From the NCBI RefSeq assembly GCF_019511345.1, contig NZ_JAEUAK010000003.1, forward strand, positions 310,001 through 374,000: DNA of 64,000 nucleotides, given 5' to 3'. Source of the DNA: Rhizobium mesosinicum (GTDB lineage: Bacteria; Pseudomonadota; Alphaproteobacteria; Rhizobiales; Rhizobiaceae). Positions 1 through 8,587 of this stretch are shown in pieces. The notes beneath the pieces were generated by a model. The model searched no databases. It saw nothing but the letters and a program-made list of their open reading frames with translations, and had not been told where the DNA came from. The number at the start of each line of letters is the position of its first letter. Within the stretch, counting starts at the first letter, position 1. A program made the translations under genes and the position numbers.

Positions 1-950
1 AGCAGATCCGACAGAAGCATGCCGACGAGGGTGAGCGCGGAGAGGAGCAGGATGAAGCTGCCGGCGAGATACATGTCCTGCGAGACGAGCGCACGGAAAA
101 GCAGCGGGCCGGCGGTTGGCAGGTTCAGGACGATGGCGGTAATCGTGACACCCGATACGAGATGCGGCAGCACCCAGCCGATCGCCGAAACGAAAGGGTT
201 GAGCGCAATGCGCACTGGATATTTCATGATCACCTTGTATTCCGGCAGGCCTTTGGCGCGGGCGGTGATGACATAGGGCTTGTGCAGCTCGTCCGTCAGA
301 TTGGCGCGCAGGATACGGATGAGGGCGGCCGTGCCCGAAGCGCCGATGATGATGATCGGGATCCAGAGATGGGCTAGGAAATCGCCGGCCTTAGCAAGGC
401 TCCACGGCGCTTCGGCAAATTCGGGGGAGTTGAGACCGCCGACGCTCTGGCCGAGATAACGATAGGCGATGTACATCAGCGTCAGCGCCAGGATGAAGTT
501 TGGCACCGCCAGGCCGATGAAGCCGAAGAAGGTGAAGACGTGGTCGCCGACCGAATGGCGGCGCACGGCCGAATAGATGCCGATCGGCAGGGCGACGATC
601 CAGACGAAGAGGAGGCTCAGAAACGAGATGACCAGTGTCGAGCCCATACGCGCCCAGATGAGGTCGGAGACGGGCTGGTTCCATTCAAAGGACCGGCCGA
701 AATCGCCGCGGCTGACAATGCCCCACATCCATTTGAGGTATTGGATGTAGAAGGGATCGTCGAAGCCGTAGATCTCCTTCAACCGCTCGATCTGCGCGGG
801 ATCGACGGCCTGGCCGCTGTCGCTCATCGTTGCGATCATCGAGGTCAGGTAGTCACCCGGCGGCAGCTGGATGATCAGGAACGAGATCAACGACATGCCG
901 AACAGGGTCGGGATCATGTAGAGCACGCGCTTGAAGATGTAGCCAAGCAT
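1..950 (-). CDS. ABC transporter permease, peptide/oligosaccharide (DppB-like) family, partial
   Basis: This is an inner-membrane permease of a peptide-family ABC importer. The start ATG is at 948-950 and the frame stays open to the left edge, so about 316 codons are present and the C-terminus is missing. The N-terminus MLGYIFKRVLYMIPTLFGMS followed by a hydrophobic stretch is typical of DppB/OppB proteins. The cytoplasmic loop contacting the ATPase is visible as TARAKGLPEYKV followed by hydrophobic segments. It lies about 100 bp downstream of the glycoside hydrolase gene on the same strand and probably belongs to that operon, with the second permease and ATPases beyond the edge. Pairing with a glycoside hydrolase suggests an oligosaccharide rather than a peptide as substrate; this is inference. 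Confidence 0.9.
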   Translation of the reverse strand, partial: MLGYIFKRVLYMIPTLFGMSLISFLIIQLPPGDYLTSMIATMSDSGQAVDPAQIERLKEIYGFDDPFYIQYLKWMWGIVSRGDFGRSFEWNQPVSDLIWARMGSTLVISFLSLLFVWIVALPIGIYSAVRRHSVGDHVFTFFGFIGLAVPNFILALTLMYIAYRYLGQSVGGLNSPEFAEAPWSLAKAGDFLAHLWIPIIIIGASGTAALIRILRANLTDELHKPYVITARAKGLPEYKVIMKYPVRIALNPFVSAIGWVLPHLVSGVTITAIVLNLPTAGPLLFRALVSQDMYLAGSFILLLSALTLVGMLLSDL

Positions 951-1055
951 GGGAATGTTTCTCCTCCCGTTGACAGCGCCCGATAAGGCGCTTCCTCGGA
1001 TCTCCACCGCCTTCGCCCCCTCCAGGCCGAAAGCGCTCCTCTTTATCTCCTCACC

Positions 1056-3173
1056 TCATTTCCAGGTGAGGTGCAGCACTTCCAGCCGCTCGATATCAGG
1101 CACCTCGACCTGCGCGCGGCCATCCTTGACGCTGAAGGTTGCGGCGCGGTCGGTAACGACGAGCCACGCCTTGGCCAACGACTTGCCCTGAGGAATTTCC
1201 ACTGAAACCGTCTGCGTTGCCAGAGGGTAATTTTCGCGTATCGGCCCCTTCATCATCATCGGGTTGGTGAGGTTGAAGAGGCTGAGCGCAATACCCTCAG
1301 CGTTTTCACGAAGCGCGATGTCTACAACGCCGGGGCCTTCGACTGTCACGCGCGGCGTCTTGCCGAGCGCCCAGCGAACGGCGTTGCTAATTAGCTTGCC
1401 ATGATCGACGGCGAAGACTTCCCAAAAGATTTCGCCGATATTCCAGGGGATATAGACTGTACGGCCGCCCTTGCCGGTTTCGCGGGCGATGACGGCGGCA
1501 CCTTCCGGCGCCTTGCGCGGATAGACTTCTTCCATCGGCAGATCCGGGAAATCGGGCACGTAGAGGAAGGGTGTCGTCGCATTGCCGATGGGATCGGCAT
1601 GGATGAGGCGGGTGCCGCCCATGATACGCTCAGCGCCGTCATAGCCCTGATTGATCGGATGATCGCCCGAGAGCGCCACATAGGTGTTCTTGACGATGCC
1701 GCGCGGGCCGGAGACGAATTTGGCGCCGAGCACACCTGAGAGGCCGAACTCGGCGCGCTTCTTGCCGAATTCGTCACGCAGCGACGTTTCGTAGGACGCG
1801 ATGACGCTGCCGCCGCGCTCCACATAGGCGTGGATCGCCGCGTTCTGCGCATCCGAAAGGCAGGAGGCGTTGGCGAGGATGACAAGCTTGAATCGGTCGA
1901 GGTTTTCCTTGGTCAGAACCTGATCGGAAACAAGCTCGAAGGGCAAGCGGGCTTCGATAAGCGCATGGTAGAAACCGAGATCGTGCTTCTCGGCGCTGTG
2001 TCGCTCTTCCGGCGCCCAGTGGCGGAGCGTGGTCGATGGGTCGATGACAGCGATTTCGGCGGTCGGTTGCATGCTTTCGAGGACGGGCTCGACGGCAGCC
2101 TGCAGCGCAAAGGCGTCGGCGACCGGCTCCACCCAGCGCTTGTCGGGCACGACGCCGTTGAACTTGGTGAACCAAGCATAGAGGCCGTGGGCCGTGCCGT
2201 CATTGATCCAAAGCTGCATTTCTTCGCCCGAGGTGACGGCGTCCTTCCAGCGATATTCCTCTTCCGGGCCGATCGAGGTGATGAGCACGACCGGACGATC
2301 GGGGAAGGTGGCACGAATTCGCTTGCCGTTGCGGCCGGCCGACCAGCCGAGCTCAAGACCCTTGCGGCCTTGATGATCGACGACGAGGAACGGGCAATGT
2401 TTGGCGATCACGGAGAGATCGAATTCCATCAGAGAAGTGCCGCCCATGTTCGGGATGAAGCTTGCATGCGGTCGGATCGCTTTGACCGAATCGTCCCACT
2501 GGGCGATCATGTCGGTCAGCACGCGGCGGCGCCACTGTACCCAGGCCTGCCATGCCGGGTCGTCGGCATCCGGCTTCTTCGGCAGGGCGTGGCCGAACAT
2601 GTCCTTGAAGCGGCGCGCGCTGTCTTCGCTGTAATCGACGCCGTGCCCCTGCCAGCGATTGGCGAAGACCGCGTCAATATCGTATTTGCGGACGATCTCT
2701 TTCACCACTTCCGGCATGAAGACGGTGTTGTAATCGCCATAGGCGTTCGTGACCCAGACATCCGGATAGGCCCAGTGGCGGCGCGGCGTGCCGTCGGCAT
2801 TGATCATCACCCATTCCGGATGGGCCTTGGCGGCATCGTCGTGAATGGCGTGCGGATCGACGCGGGCCATGACATGCATGTCGAGCTTGCGGGCGGCATC
2901 GACGAGCGCGCCGAAAATGTCCTTATCGCCCAGGTATTTGCTTACATAGTGATAAGGAACTTCGCTCGGATAATATGCGATGTAGCCGCCGGCGCTCAGG
3001 CAGACGGCGTTGGATTTGGTGCGCTTGAAGACATCGACCCAGAAGGCCGGATCGTATTTCTCAGGATCGTCCTCCACGAAAGTGAGCTGGGTCCAGCGCG
3101 TTGCGGTCTTGAACCAATCCGGTGTGCGCAACGTGTCGGTATTCTGTCTTCTGGCGTCGAGCATTGTCTTCAT
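1056..3173 (-). CDS. Glycoside hydrolase-like protein with GHL6-type barrel and beta-galactosidase trimerisation-like domain
   Basis: Predicted cytoplasmic glycosidase of about 705 residues with no signal peptide. The first roughly 370 residues look like a TIM barrel of the hypothetical-glycosyl-hydrolase type (segments HVMARVDPHAIHDD, AVFANRWQGHGVDYS, FIPNMGG). A glutamine-amidotransferase-like fold resembling the beta-galactosidase trimerisation domain follows (LVILANASCLSDAQ, YVERGGSVIASYE), and a small beta domain ends the protein. The chosen start (MKTMLDARR) leaves 77 bp after the binding-protein gene; an upstream in-frame start at 3236 would add 21 arginine-rich residues that look non-coding, and no strong ribosome site decides it. 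It sits between the binding protein and permease genes, suggesting hydrolysis of the imported oligosaccharide. The substrate cannot be named from sequence. Confidence 0.8.
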   Translation of the reverse strand: MKTMLDARRQNTDTLRTPDWFKTATRWTQLTFVEDDPEKYDPAFWVDVFKRTKSNAVCLSAGGYIAYYPSEVPYHYVSKYLGDKDIFGALVDAARKLDMHVMARVDPHAIHDDAAKAHPEWVMINADGTPRRHWAYPDVWVTNAYGDYNTVFMPEVVKEIVRKYDIDAVFANRWQGHGVDYSEDSARRFKDMFGHALPKKPDADDPAWQAWVQWRRRVLTDMIAQWDDSVKAIRPHASFIPNMGGTSLMEFDLSVIAKHCPFLVVDHQGRKGLELGWSAGRNGKRIRATFPDRPVVLITSIGPEEEYRWKDAVTSGEEMQLWINDGTAHGLYAWFTKFNGVVPDKRWVEPVADAFALQAAVEPVLESMQPTAEIAVIDPSTTLRHWAPEERHSAEKHDLGFYHALIEARLPFELVSDQVLTKENLDRFKLVILANASCLSDAQNAAIHAYVERGGSVIASYETSLRDEFGKKRAEFGLSGVLGAKFVSGPRGIVKNTYVALSGDHPINQGYDGAERIMGGTRLIHADPIGNATTPFLYVPDFPDLPMEEVYPRKAPEGAAVIARETGKGGRTVYIPWNIGEIFWEVFAVDHGKLISNAVRWALGKTPRVTVEGPGVVDIALRENAEGIALSLFNLTNPMMMKGPIRENYPLATQTVSVEIPQGKSLAKAWLVVTDRAATFSVKDGRAQVEVPDIERLEVLHLTWK

Positions 3174-3199
3174 CCAATCATCGGCAAAAGAGGGGGCGC

Positions 3200-3223
3200 G
3201 GCGCCGGCCGGTGGGGCGGCGCC
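3200..3223 (-). terminator. Intercistronic hairpin after the binding-protein gene
   Basis: GGCGCCG at 3200-3206 pairs with CGGCGCC at 3217-3223 around a 10-nt loop. It lies in the 77-bp gap between the binding protein stop and the glycoside hydrolase start. A T-rich run follows on the minus strand but is interrupted. It may protect the upstream mRNA end or terminate part of the transcripts, so that binding protein exceeds the membrane components. Confidence 0.45.
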
Positions 3224-3250
3224 TGCAATGCGTCAAGCTTTTTCAGGCCA

Positions 3251-5176
3251 TCAGACCTTGTAGAACTGCTCCGGCATGGTGGGAGCGGGTGTCGGCCAGC
3301 CGAAGGAGTTCGGCATGGTCCTGGTGATGTTCTTCATGTTGTTCTTGACGATGCCATAGCCATCCGGCGGCAGGGAAATGCCGAAGACATAGAAGTTCTC
3401 GGCAGCACCCTGCAGGATCTGCTTCATGATCTCCTGCTGCCCAGCTGGATCGGAGGTCGATTTCAGCTTGTCGTAAAGCTCAAGCTGCTTCTTCGTCTCC
3501 TCCGGCGGCTCTTCCGCATTGGCGTTGTTGCGGTCGAGATACCAGAGCTGCCAGGCCGGGGCATACATCGCGTTGGAATCCGTCGGCACATAGTAGCGTG
3601 GGTCGAGCATGGCGGCGACGCCGCCATTGGCGCCGAACTGATGGGCCGTCGCGTCGAAATCGCGGCCCTGGCGGACGCGGGTTTCCCAAAGCGAACGGTC
3701 CATGGTGCGCATCTGCGCGTCGATACCAACAGCTTGGAACATCGGGATGACGAGCTGGAAGAGATCGAGGAAGATGGCGCGCGCCTGGTCGATCTCGAAG
3801 ATCACCGTCAGGCGGCGGCCCTTTTCATCGAGACGGAAGTTCTGGTCGTCCCGCTTCGGGATCAGTGTGTCGAGCATAGCATTCGCCTTGTCGACATCGT
3901 AGCTCGTGAACTGCGTGGCAAGCTGCTCGTTGTAGAGCGGATCGCCCTGTTTGATGGATGGTTGGGCGGGAACACCCTGTCCGACGAGAACCGAATCAAT
4001 CAGCGACTGGCGATCGAGCGCCATGGAGAGGGCGGCGCGGAAATCCTTGTTGCGGAAGAGCTTTCTCTTGGTCTCGTCATTGTGGTTCAGGTTGAAGATG
4101 AAGTTCATAACGTTGGCTTCAGTCGAAGTCAGCGTGTAGAAATCATACTTGCCCTGATCGCGCGCATCGTAGAGCACCGATTTGTTGTTCGGTGTGGCAA
4201 TATATTGGTCCATCAGGTCGACTTCGCCCTGCATGGCCTTGAGCAGCAGTACTTGCGGATCGGCGACCATCTGGTAGACGATGCGGTCCATATAGGGGAG
4301 TTGGTTACCTTCCGTATCAACCTTCCAGTAGAAGGGGTTGCGTTCGGCAACGGCGCGTTCGGTATTCTCGCCGGGTGCCGTCGTAAACATCCAGGCATGG
4401 AGGCAGGGCTTCTTAGAGGAGTTCAGGAAGAAGGCGTTATCGTCCTGGAAGCCGGAGGCGGACTGGAAGGCGGCGATCCAGCTTTCGAAGCCGCGCTCCT
4501 TTGCAAGCTCGTTGGCCTTCGGGTTATAATCGATGTGGAACTGCTCGAGGTAATGTTTGGGGCAGCGGGTCGTGTGGTCGTTATTGGCCCAAGCGACCTG
4601 CAACGGGAACATACCGTTAGGTTTCGCGAAGATGACTTTAAACGTCTGTTCATCTATGATTTCGAGCTTCGCCGGCTTGCCAGCCGTTTTCCAGTGGCCT
4701 TGGCCATTCACGGCGACGCGTTTGTCGGTCAGGATCGTATCGTACCAGAATTTCACGTCTGCCGTGGTATAGGGCTGGCCATCCGACCACTTCATGCCCT
4801 TGCGCAGGCGGATGGTGTATTCAGTGGAATCCGCATTGCCATCGAAGGCTTCGGCGACATTCAGCGTCACGCCGGACCAGTCGGGCGTATAGCGCAGCAA
4901 CGGTTCATAGGCCTGATAGCGGAACAGCATGGACAGCGAACCGCCGCCGACAAGCGCCATATTCCAGTCGCCGCCATATTTGCCGACGCTTTCAACCGGC
5001 TTGATGACGAGCGGATTTTCCGGCAGCCGGTCCTTCAGGGCCGGCAGTGTGCCGCTTGAAACCTTCTCCTTCAGAATGTCCGCTTCCTTGAAGTCGGCGG
5101 CGAAAGCCGGCAGGGCCGGCAGGATAAGAACGGCCGAAGTCCCGGCCAGAAACGCACGACGTTTCAGCTTGATCAT
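3251..5176 (-). CDS. ABC transporter substrate-binding protein, family 5 (peptide/oligosaccharide type)
   Basis: Periplasmic receptor of about 641 residues for the importer encoded downstream. The N-terminus MIKLKRRAFLAG followed by a hydrophobic stretch ending in PAFAAD is a likely Tat-type signal (RRxFL) with signal-peptidase cleavage. Family 5 features are visible, for example YTIRLRKGMKWSDGQPYTTA and FRAALSMALDRQSLI. The start at 5176 is chosen because GGAGGAG sits seven bases upstream; an in-frame start five codons earlier lacks this spacing. It is the first gene of an operon and is divergent from the LacI regulator at 5361. Family 5 proteins of this size bind peptides, plant-derived sugars or opines. 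The glycoside hydrolase neighbour favours a glycoside. Confidence 0.92.
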   Translation of the reverse strand: MIKLKRRAFLAGTSAVLILPALPAFAADFKEADILKEKVSSGTLPALKDRLPENPLVIKPVESVGKYGGDWNMALVGGGSLSMLFRYQAYEPLLRYTPDWSGVTLNVAEAFDGNADSTEYTIRLRKGMKWSDGQPYTTADVKFWYDTILTDKRVAVNGQGHWKTAGKPAKLEIIDEQTFKVIFAKPNGMFPLQVAWANNDHTTRCPKHYLEQFHIDYNPKANELAKERGFESWIAAFQSASGFQDDNAFFLNSSKKPCLHAWMFTTAPGENTERAVAERNPFYWKVDTEGNQLPYMDRIVYQMVADPQVLLLKAMQGEVDLMDQYIATPNNKSVLYDARDQGKYDFYTLTSTEANVMNFIFNLNHNDETKRKLFRNKDFRAALSMALDRQSLIDSVLVGQGVPAQPSIKQGDPLYNEQLATQFTSYDVDKANAMLDTLIPKRDDQNFRLDEKGRRLTVIFEIDQARAIFLDLFQLVIPMFQAVGIDAQMRTMDRSLWETRVRQGRDFDATAHQFGANGGVAAMLDPRYYVPTDSNAMYAPAWQLWYLDRNNANAEEPPEETKKQLELYDKLKSTSDPAGQQEIMKQILQGAAENFYVFGISLPPDGYGIVKNNMKNITRTMPNSFGWPTPAPTMPEQFYKV

Positions 5177-5360
5177 AGGGTTCTCCTCCAAAAATCCTCT
5201 ACCCTTTATCGTTGTTTTGCTCTCGGGCTTGGATAACGGAAAGAATACATTTGGATATTGTTAGGTAAAGCGTTATGTTTTGTTAGTGCGAGAATTTGCA
5301 ATTTTGACAGAGAACGTGTAGCGAAGCGCTCCGAGCGCCGGGGGAATATCGAGGTGGAGA

Positions 5361-6368
5361 GTGGGAAGCAGGGGGCGGGTTACCTTACAGACGATTGCGC
5401 GAGAGGTCGGTCTCTCGAAATACGCGGTGTCGCGCTCGTTGGCCGGCAAGAGCGGCGTCAGTGACGAAACTCGCACGCTAATCCGCGCGACGGCAGAGCG
5501 GCTGGGTTACACACGTCCTGCGGGCCAATCCCAGACAAACGATATCGCTGTCGTTTTCCACGATCTCGATGCCGTCAACAGCGAACTCTACATGCAGATC
5601 CAGAATGGCGTGCAGCGTGAGGCACACAGGCTAGGTATGGCACTCCGCATCCGTTGGACGCATAGCGCCGATCAGCTTGAGGAATTGGCACGTTCCTGCG
5701 CCGGGCTGTTGCTTGTCGGCCCGCATGATCGGGAGGCAATCGCCGCGGCAACGGCAGTCGGGGTGCCGATTGTGCGTTTCGGCTGGGTTGATCCCCTGGA
5801 GCAGGCTGACCAGATCACGGGCACGGACCATGAGGCGGGACAGGCGGTACTTCAATATCTGATCGAACTCGGCCATCGGTCGATCTGCTATGTCAACGGC
5901 ACGCCCGGTTTCCGAGGCCGCCGAGAGCGCTTTTACGGTGCGCGCGAGATCGCCGAACGCTGCGAGGATGTCTCGCTGCATGTGCTACGGTTCGATGAGC
6001 AGGCCGGTTTCGGTGAAGCCTTCCGCGACCTCAAGGCAAAGGGTATTCATCCGACAGCCTTCTTCTGTGCCCATGACGGTCTGGCGCTGACAGTGGTTTC
6101 CGAACTGCTGGGGCAGGGCTATCGCATTCCCGATGACGTCTCGGTGGTCGGCTTCGGCGACTTTTCGCCCGCCACCCAGATTTCCCCGCCGTTAACGACG
6201 GTAAAGATGGAAGGACTTGAAGGCGGCGCCGTCGGCCTCCGGCTGCTCCTCGAACGCATCGAGAATCCGCGGCTGCCCGGGATGCCGGCCCGGCGTGTCA
6301 TGATTGCCTCACGCATCGTCGAGCGTCGTTCGGCGGGTCCTTGCCGCGCTGAACCCCTCTCGAACTAG
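5361..6368 (+). CDS. LacI-family transcriptional regulator
   Basis: DNA-binding repressor of 335 residues. The N-terminal helix-turn-helix VTLQTIAREVGLSKYAVSRS is followed by the hinge and a periplasmic-binding-protein-like ligand domain (FHDLDAVNSELYMQIQNG, ELGHRSICYVNG, DDVSVVGFGDFSPA). The start is GTG, preceded by a GAGGTGGAGA ribosome site. It is divergent from the peptide-family ABC/glycoside hydrolase operon and very likely controls it, with the transported sugar or a derivative as inducer. The hinge helix region reads KSGVSDETRT, slightly unlike classical LacI. The 170-bp gap to the binding-protein gene contains GC-centred partial palindromes but no perfect one. Confidence 0.9.
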   Translation: MGSRGRVTLQTIAREVGLSKYAVSRSLAGKSGVSDETRTLIRATAERLGYTRPAGQSQTNDIAVVFHDLDAVNSELYMQIQNGVQREAHRLGMALRIRWTHSADQLEELARSCAGLLLVGPHDREAIAAATAVGVPIVRFGWVDPLEQADQITGTDHEAGQAVLQYLIELGHRSICYVNGTPGFRGRRERFYGAREIAERCEDVSLHVLRFDEQAGFGEAFRDLKAKGIHPTAFFCAHDGLALTVVSELLGQGYRIPDDVSVVGFGDFSPATQISPPLTTVKMEGLEGGAVGLRLLLERIENPRLPGMPARRVMIASRIVERRSAGPCRAEPLSN

Positions 6369-6503
6369 GCTGGCGAAGTGCTAGGAACACCGCGCCTGAC
6401 CTTGTAGACATACAGCGACCGGTCGATCTCCAATACCCGACATGCACTCCGGATCGAGACTTCCCAGTCGCCTTGACCATGTCGATAACCTTGCGGTTGC
6501 AAT
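6365..6503 (-). pseudogene. Remnant of an IS3-family transposase (OrfB N-terminal part)
   Basis: Read on the minus strand, one frame gives WEVSIRSACRVLEIDRSLYV continuing YKVRRG before a stop that overlaps the LacI stop codon. This is the characteristic helical start of IS3-family OrfB transposases. Upstream sequence (RKVIDMVKAT) continues the similarity in a second frame, so a frameshift is present. Neither the DDE catalytic core nor terminal inverted repeats are left. It is a short scar between the LacI gene and the drug exporter gene. Confidence 0.55.
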
Positions 6504-6517
6504 CCTGGCAGCAAGAT

Positions 6518-7744
6518 CTATTCAGCCGCCACAGCATACCTACTCCTCAGCACTGCGACCGAAAGTACGAACACGATGGCCGAGCAGATCGCGATGACGA
6601 CCACCATCGGTCTCGCAGTTCCGTCCATAAACATACCGCTGACGCCAACCACCAGCGCTGATGTCATGAACTGGACCGTCCCCATCATCGCCGAGGCTGT
6701 GCCAGCGATGCGACCATGGTGTTCAAGCGCCAATACCGCTGCATTGGGCACGATCATTCCAAGGAAAGCGTAGCCCGCAAACAGGAAGGCCGCCATGATG
6801 TCGAGGTGATCGGCGCCACCGGCCATGAGAACAGCAAGGGCCACCATCGTCGCCGCATAACCGGAAACTGCACCGCGAATTACCTTGCGCAAACCAATCC
6901 GGCGGGCAAGCCAGCCGTTCATCTGCGACATGCCGATGAAGCCAACGGCATTCACCGAAAAGACCACGCTGTAAAACGACGGAGAGAGCCCGTAATGGTC
7001 GATTAGTATGAAGGAAGAGTTGGCAACATAGATCATATAGCTCGACATCCCGAAGGAAGCCATCAGCACCAGACCGAGGTAGTACGGGTCCTTAAGGAGT
7101 GTTCCATAGGCTTTCAATGCCCCACCGAGACTGCTTTCACTGCGAACCGCGACCGGACGAGTCTCCTCAAGGAAAAAGCGGCCCGCGACGAAGCCGACAA
7201 CGCCGGCGAAGACCATGACCCAAAAGATCAGTCGCCAGTTCCCGAACGCTGTCACGATGCTGCCCGCGAGCGGCGCCAGGATGGGTGAGATACTGAAGAC
7301 CAGCATAAGCCGCGACATCAGTTGCGCGGCGGCGGCCCCCGCATGGAGGTCGCGCACGATGGCGCGGGCAATCACGACACCGGCACAGGCGCCGGTGCCC
7401 TGAATGAAGCGGAAGGCGACCAGCCAGCTAATGTCGGTGGAGAGCGCGCAGCCGATCGCGCCAAGGATGTAGAGCGCAAGACCGACATATAGAGGCCGCT
7501 TGCGGCCAAACATGTCCGAGAGTGGACCATAGATAATCTGTGACACGGCCATGGCAGCGAAGAAGGAGATCAGGCTTGCCTGGACTGCATGACTATCAGC
7601 GTGAAGATCCAGGCTGATCGTTGGCAACGCGGGTAGATACATGTCGAGGGCAAAGAGACCGACCGCGGATAGAAGGCCGAGGACGACGGCATGGTGGGAG
7701 CCACCGGCCGCCCTGGGGGGTGAAACGATATTCTTGCTCTGCAC
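6518..7744 (-). CDS. MFS multidrug efflux transporter, Bcr/CflA type
   Basis: Twelve-helix inner-membrane drug:proton antiporter of about 408 residues. The opening GLLSAVGLFALDMYLPALP is the hallmark of the Bcr/CflA drug-resistance branch, and the cytoplasmic loop motif YGPLSDMFGRKRPL matches the MFS loop 2-3 signature. The start is taken at GTG 7744, with GAAAGG upstream; an ATG at 7792 would add 16 residues that include cysteines and look non-native. The gene is divergent from the TetR regulator at 7937, and the intergenic palindrome at 7893-7910 is a likely shared operator. Substrates are unknown. Confidence 0.9.
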   Translation of the reverse strand: MQSKNIVSPPRAAGGSHHAVVLGLLSAVGLFALDMYLPALPTISLDLHADSHAVQASLISFFAAMAVSQIIYGPLSDMFGRKRPLYVGLALYILGAIGCALSTDISWLVAFRFIQGTGACAGVVIARAIVRDLHAGAAAAQLMSRLMLVFSISPILAPLAGSIVTAFGNWRLIFWVMVFAGVVGFVAGRFFLEETRPVAVRSESSLGGALKAYGTLLKDPYYLGLVLMASFGMSSYMIYVANSSFILIDHYGLSPSFYSVVFSVNAVGFIGMSQMNGWLARRIGLRKVIRGAVSGYAATMVALAVLMAGGADHLDIMAAFLFAGYAFLGMIVPNAAVLALEHHGRIAGTASAMMGTVQFMTSALVVGVSGMFMDGTARPMVVVIAICSAIVFVLSVAVLRSRYAVAAE

Positions 7745-7892
7745 GGAAAAAACCTTTCCCGCACACCATCCCCGGACGAAGCAAAGCCTCATACAAAAAG
7801 CATGTGACGGGGATTGAGTGGGCGATTATATCTGGGACAGTGGAAAGACGGAGATGGGTCCAAGGCATAGCTCGTCATTCCTGTAAAATATT

Positions 7893-7910
7893 TTGGACAC
7901 CATTGTCCAA
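7893..7910. promoter_or_regulatory. Palindromic operator, probable TetR site
   Basis: TTGGACACCATTGTCCAA has perfect 7-bp arms (TTGGACA/TGTCCAA) around CCAT. It lies between the divergent MFS exporter and TetR regulator genes and covers the apparent -35 element of the regulator gene. This arrangement fits autoregulation and control of the exporter. Confidence 0.65.
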
Positions 7911-7930
7911 TTCGTCAAGTCCTTTATAGT
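7903..7930 (+). promoter_or_regulatory. Predicted promoter of the TetR gene with leaderless start
   Basis: TTGTCC at 7903-7908 and TATAGT at 7925-7930 are separated by 16 bp. The ATG begins six bases after the -10 box, where transcription would start. No Shine-Dalgarno sequence fits in between, so the transcript may be leaderless. The -35 box lies within the operator palindrome. Confidence 0.5.
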
Positions 7931-7936
7931 GGTGTT

Positions 7937-8587
7937 ATGAAAACTTCGCCCGCAGCGGTTTCTTCCGAGACAGAGAGCCCACCAGCCACGAGCAAACGTC
8001 AGGCGATCTTGAACGCGGCCGCGGATGTTTTTGCCGAGGAAGGGTTTGCGGCGGCGAGCATCGATGCCATCGCAGCAAGGGCCGGCGTGTCACGTCAGAC
8101 GGTGTACAATCAACTCGGCGACAAGGATAACCTGTTCAAGGTTGTGGTTGCGGAGATCACGGAGAAGTCGAGCGCCGACTTCTTTCGGGTGCTGGACACA
8201 TTTCCCGTGGCACCTATCGATCTCGAAAAGGAACTCATCGAGTTTTCGGCGCGGCTCCTGCGCAAGGCAGTTTGTGATGCGAATGGCCGTTGGCTCCGCA
8301 AGCTCGTCGAGACTGAAGGCAGCAGATTTCCCGAATTGTTCGAGACCTGGAAGGAATACGGACCGGGCAAGAAATACCCCGCCGTCGCGGCTCGCCTGGC
8401 GCAGCTCGCGCTGGCCGGCCATCTCGACATAGAGGATCCCGCACTTGCCGCGCGCCAGTACATGGCTCTTCTCGCAACAGATTTGCGGATCAACCAACAG
8501 ATCGGCCGTCCAACTCCGGACGAAGAGGTCGACCGCATGGCAAGAGAGGCGACGAAGACCTTTCTGCGCGCATTCGGCAAACGCTAA
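7937..8587 (+). CDS. TetR-family transcriptional regulator
   Basis: Repressor of 216 residues. The TetR helix-turn-helix is clear near residues 24-70 (AILNAAADVFAEEGFAAASI followed by DAIAARAGVSRQTVYNQLGD). The C-terminal helical domain resembles the AcrR/AefR-type group with a C-terminal Tetracyclin-repressor-like fold. It is divergent from the Bcr/CflA exporter, so it probably represses efflux until a toxic ligand binds. A flexible 18-residue Ser/Pro/Thr-rich tail precedes the first helix. The ATG is placed six bases after a -10-like box, so a leaderless mRNA is possible. If transcription actually begins further upstream, the start remains the only in-frame ATG before the HTH. Confidence 0.9.
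   Translation: MKTSPAAVSSETESPPATSKRQAILNAAADVFAEEGFAAASIDAIAARAGVSRQTVYNQLGDKDNLFKVVVAEITEKSSADFFRVLDTFPVAPIDLEKELIEFSARLLRKAVCDANGRWLRKLVETEGSRFPELFETWKEYGPGKKYPAVAARLAQLALAGHLDIEDPALAARQYMALLATDLRINQQIGRPTPDEEVDRMAREATKTFLRAFGKR

Noticed and set aside
1830..3263. 477-codon open frame opposite the glycoside hydrolase gene
   Set aside because: It is antisense to a gene with clear protein features; its translation is Asp/Arg/Gly-rich without any motif, as expected from a GC-rich shadow frame.
3122..5059. 645-codon open frame opposite the family 5 binding-protein gene
   Set aside because: The opposite strand encodes a complete binding protein with signal peptide and ribosome site. The long frame is a codon-bias shadow.
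5260..5345. GC-centred partial palindromes (AAAGCGTTA, GAAGCGCTCC) as LacI operators
   Set aside because: The arms are short and imperfect, and no two sites agree; too weak to list as an operator.
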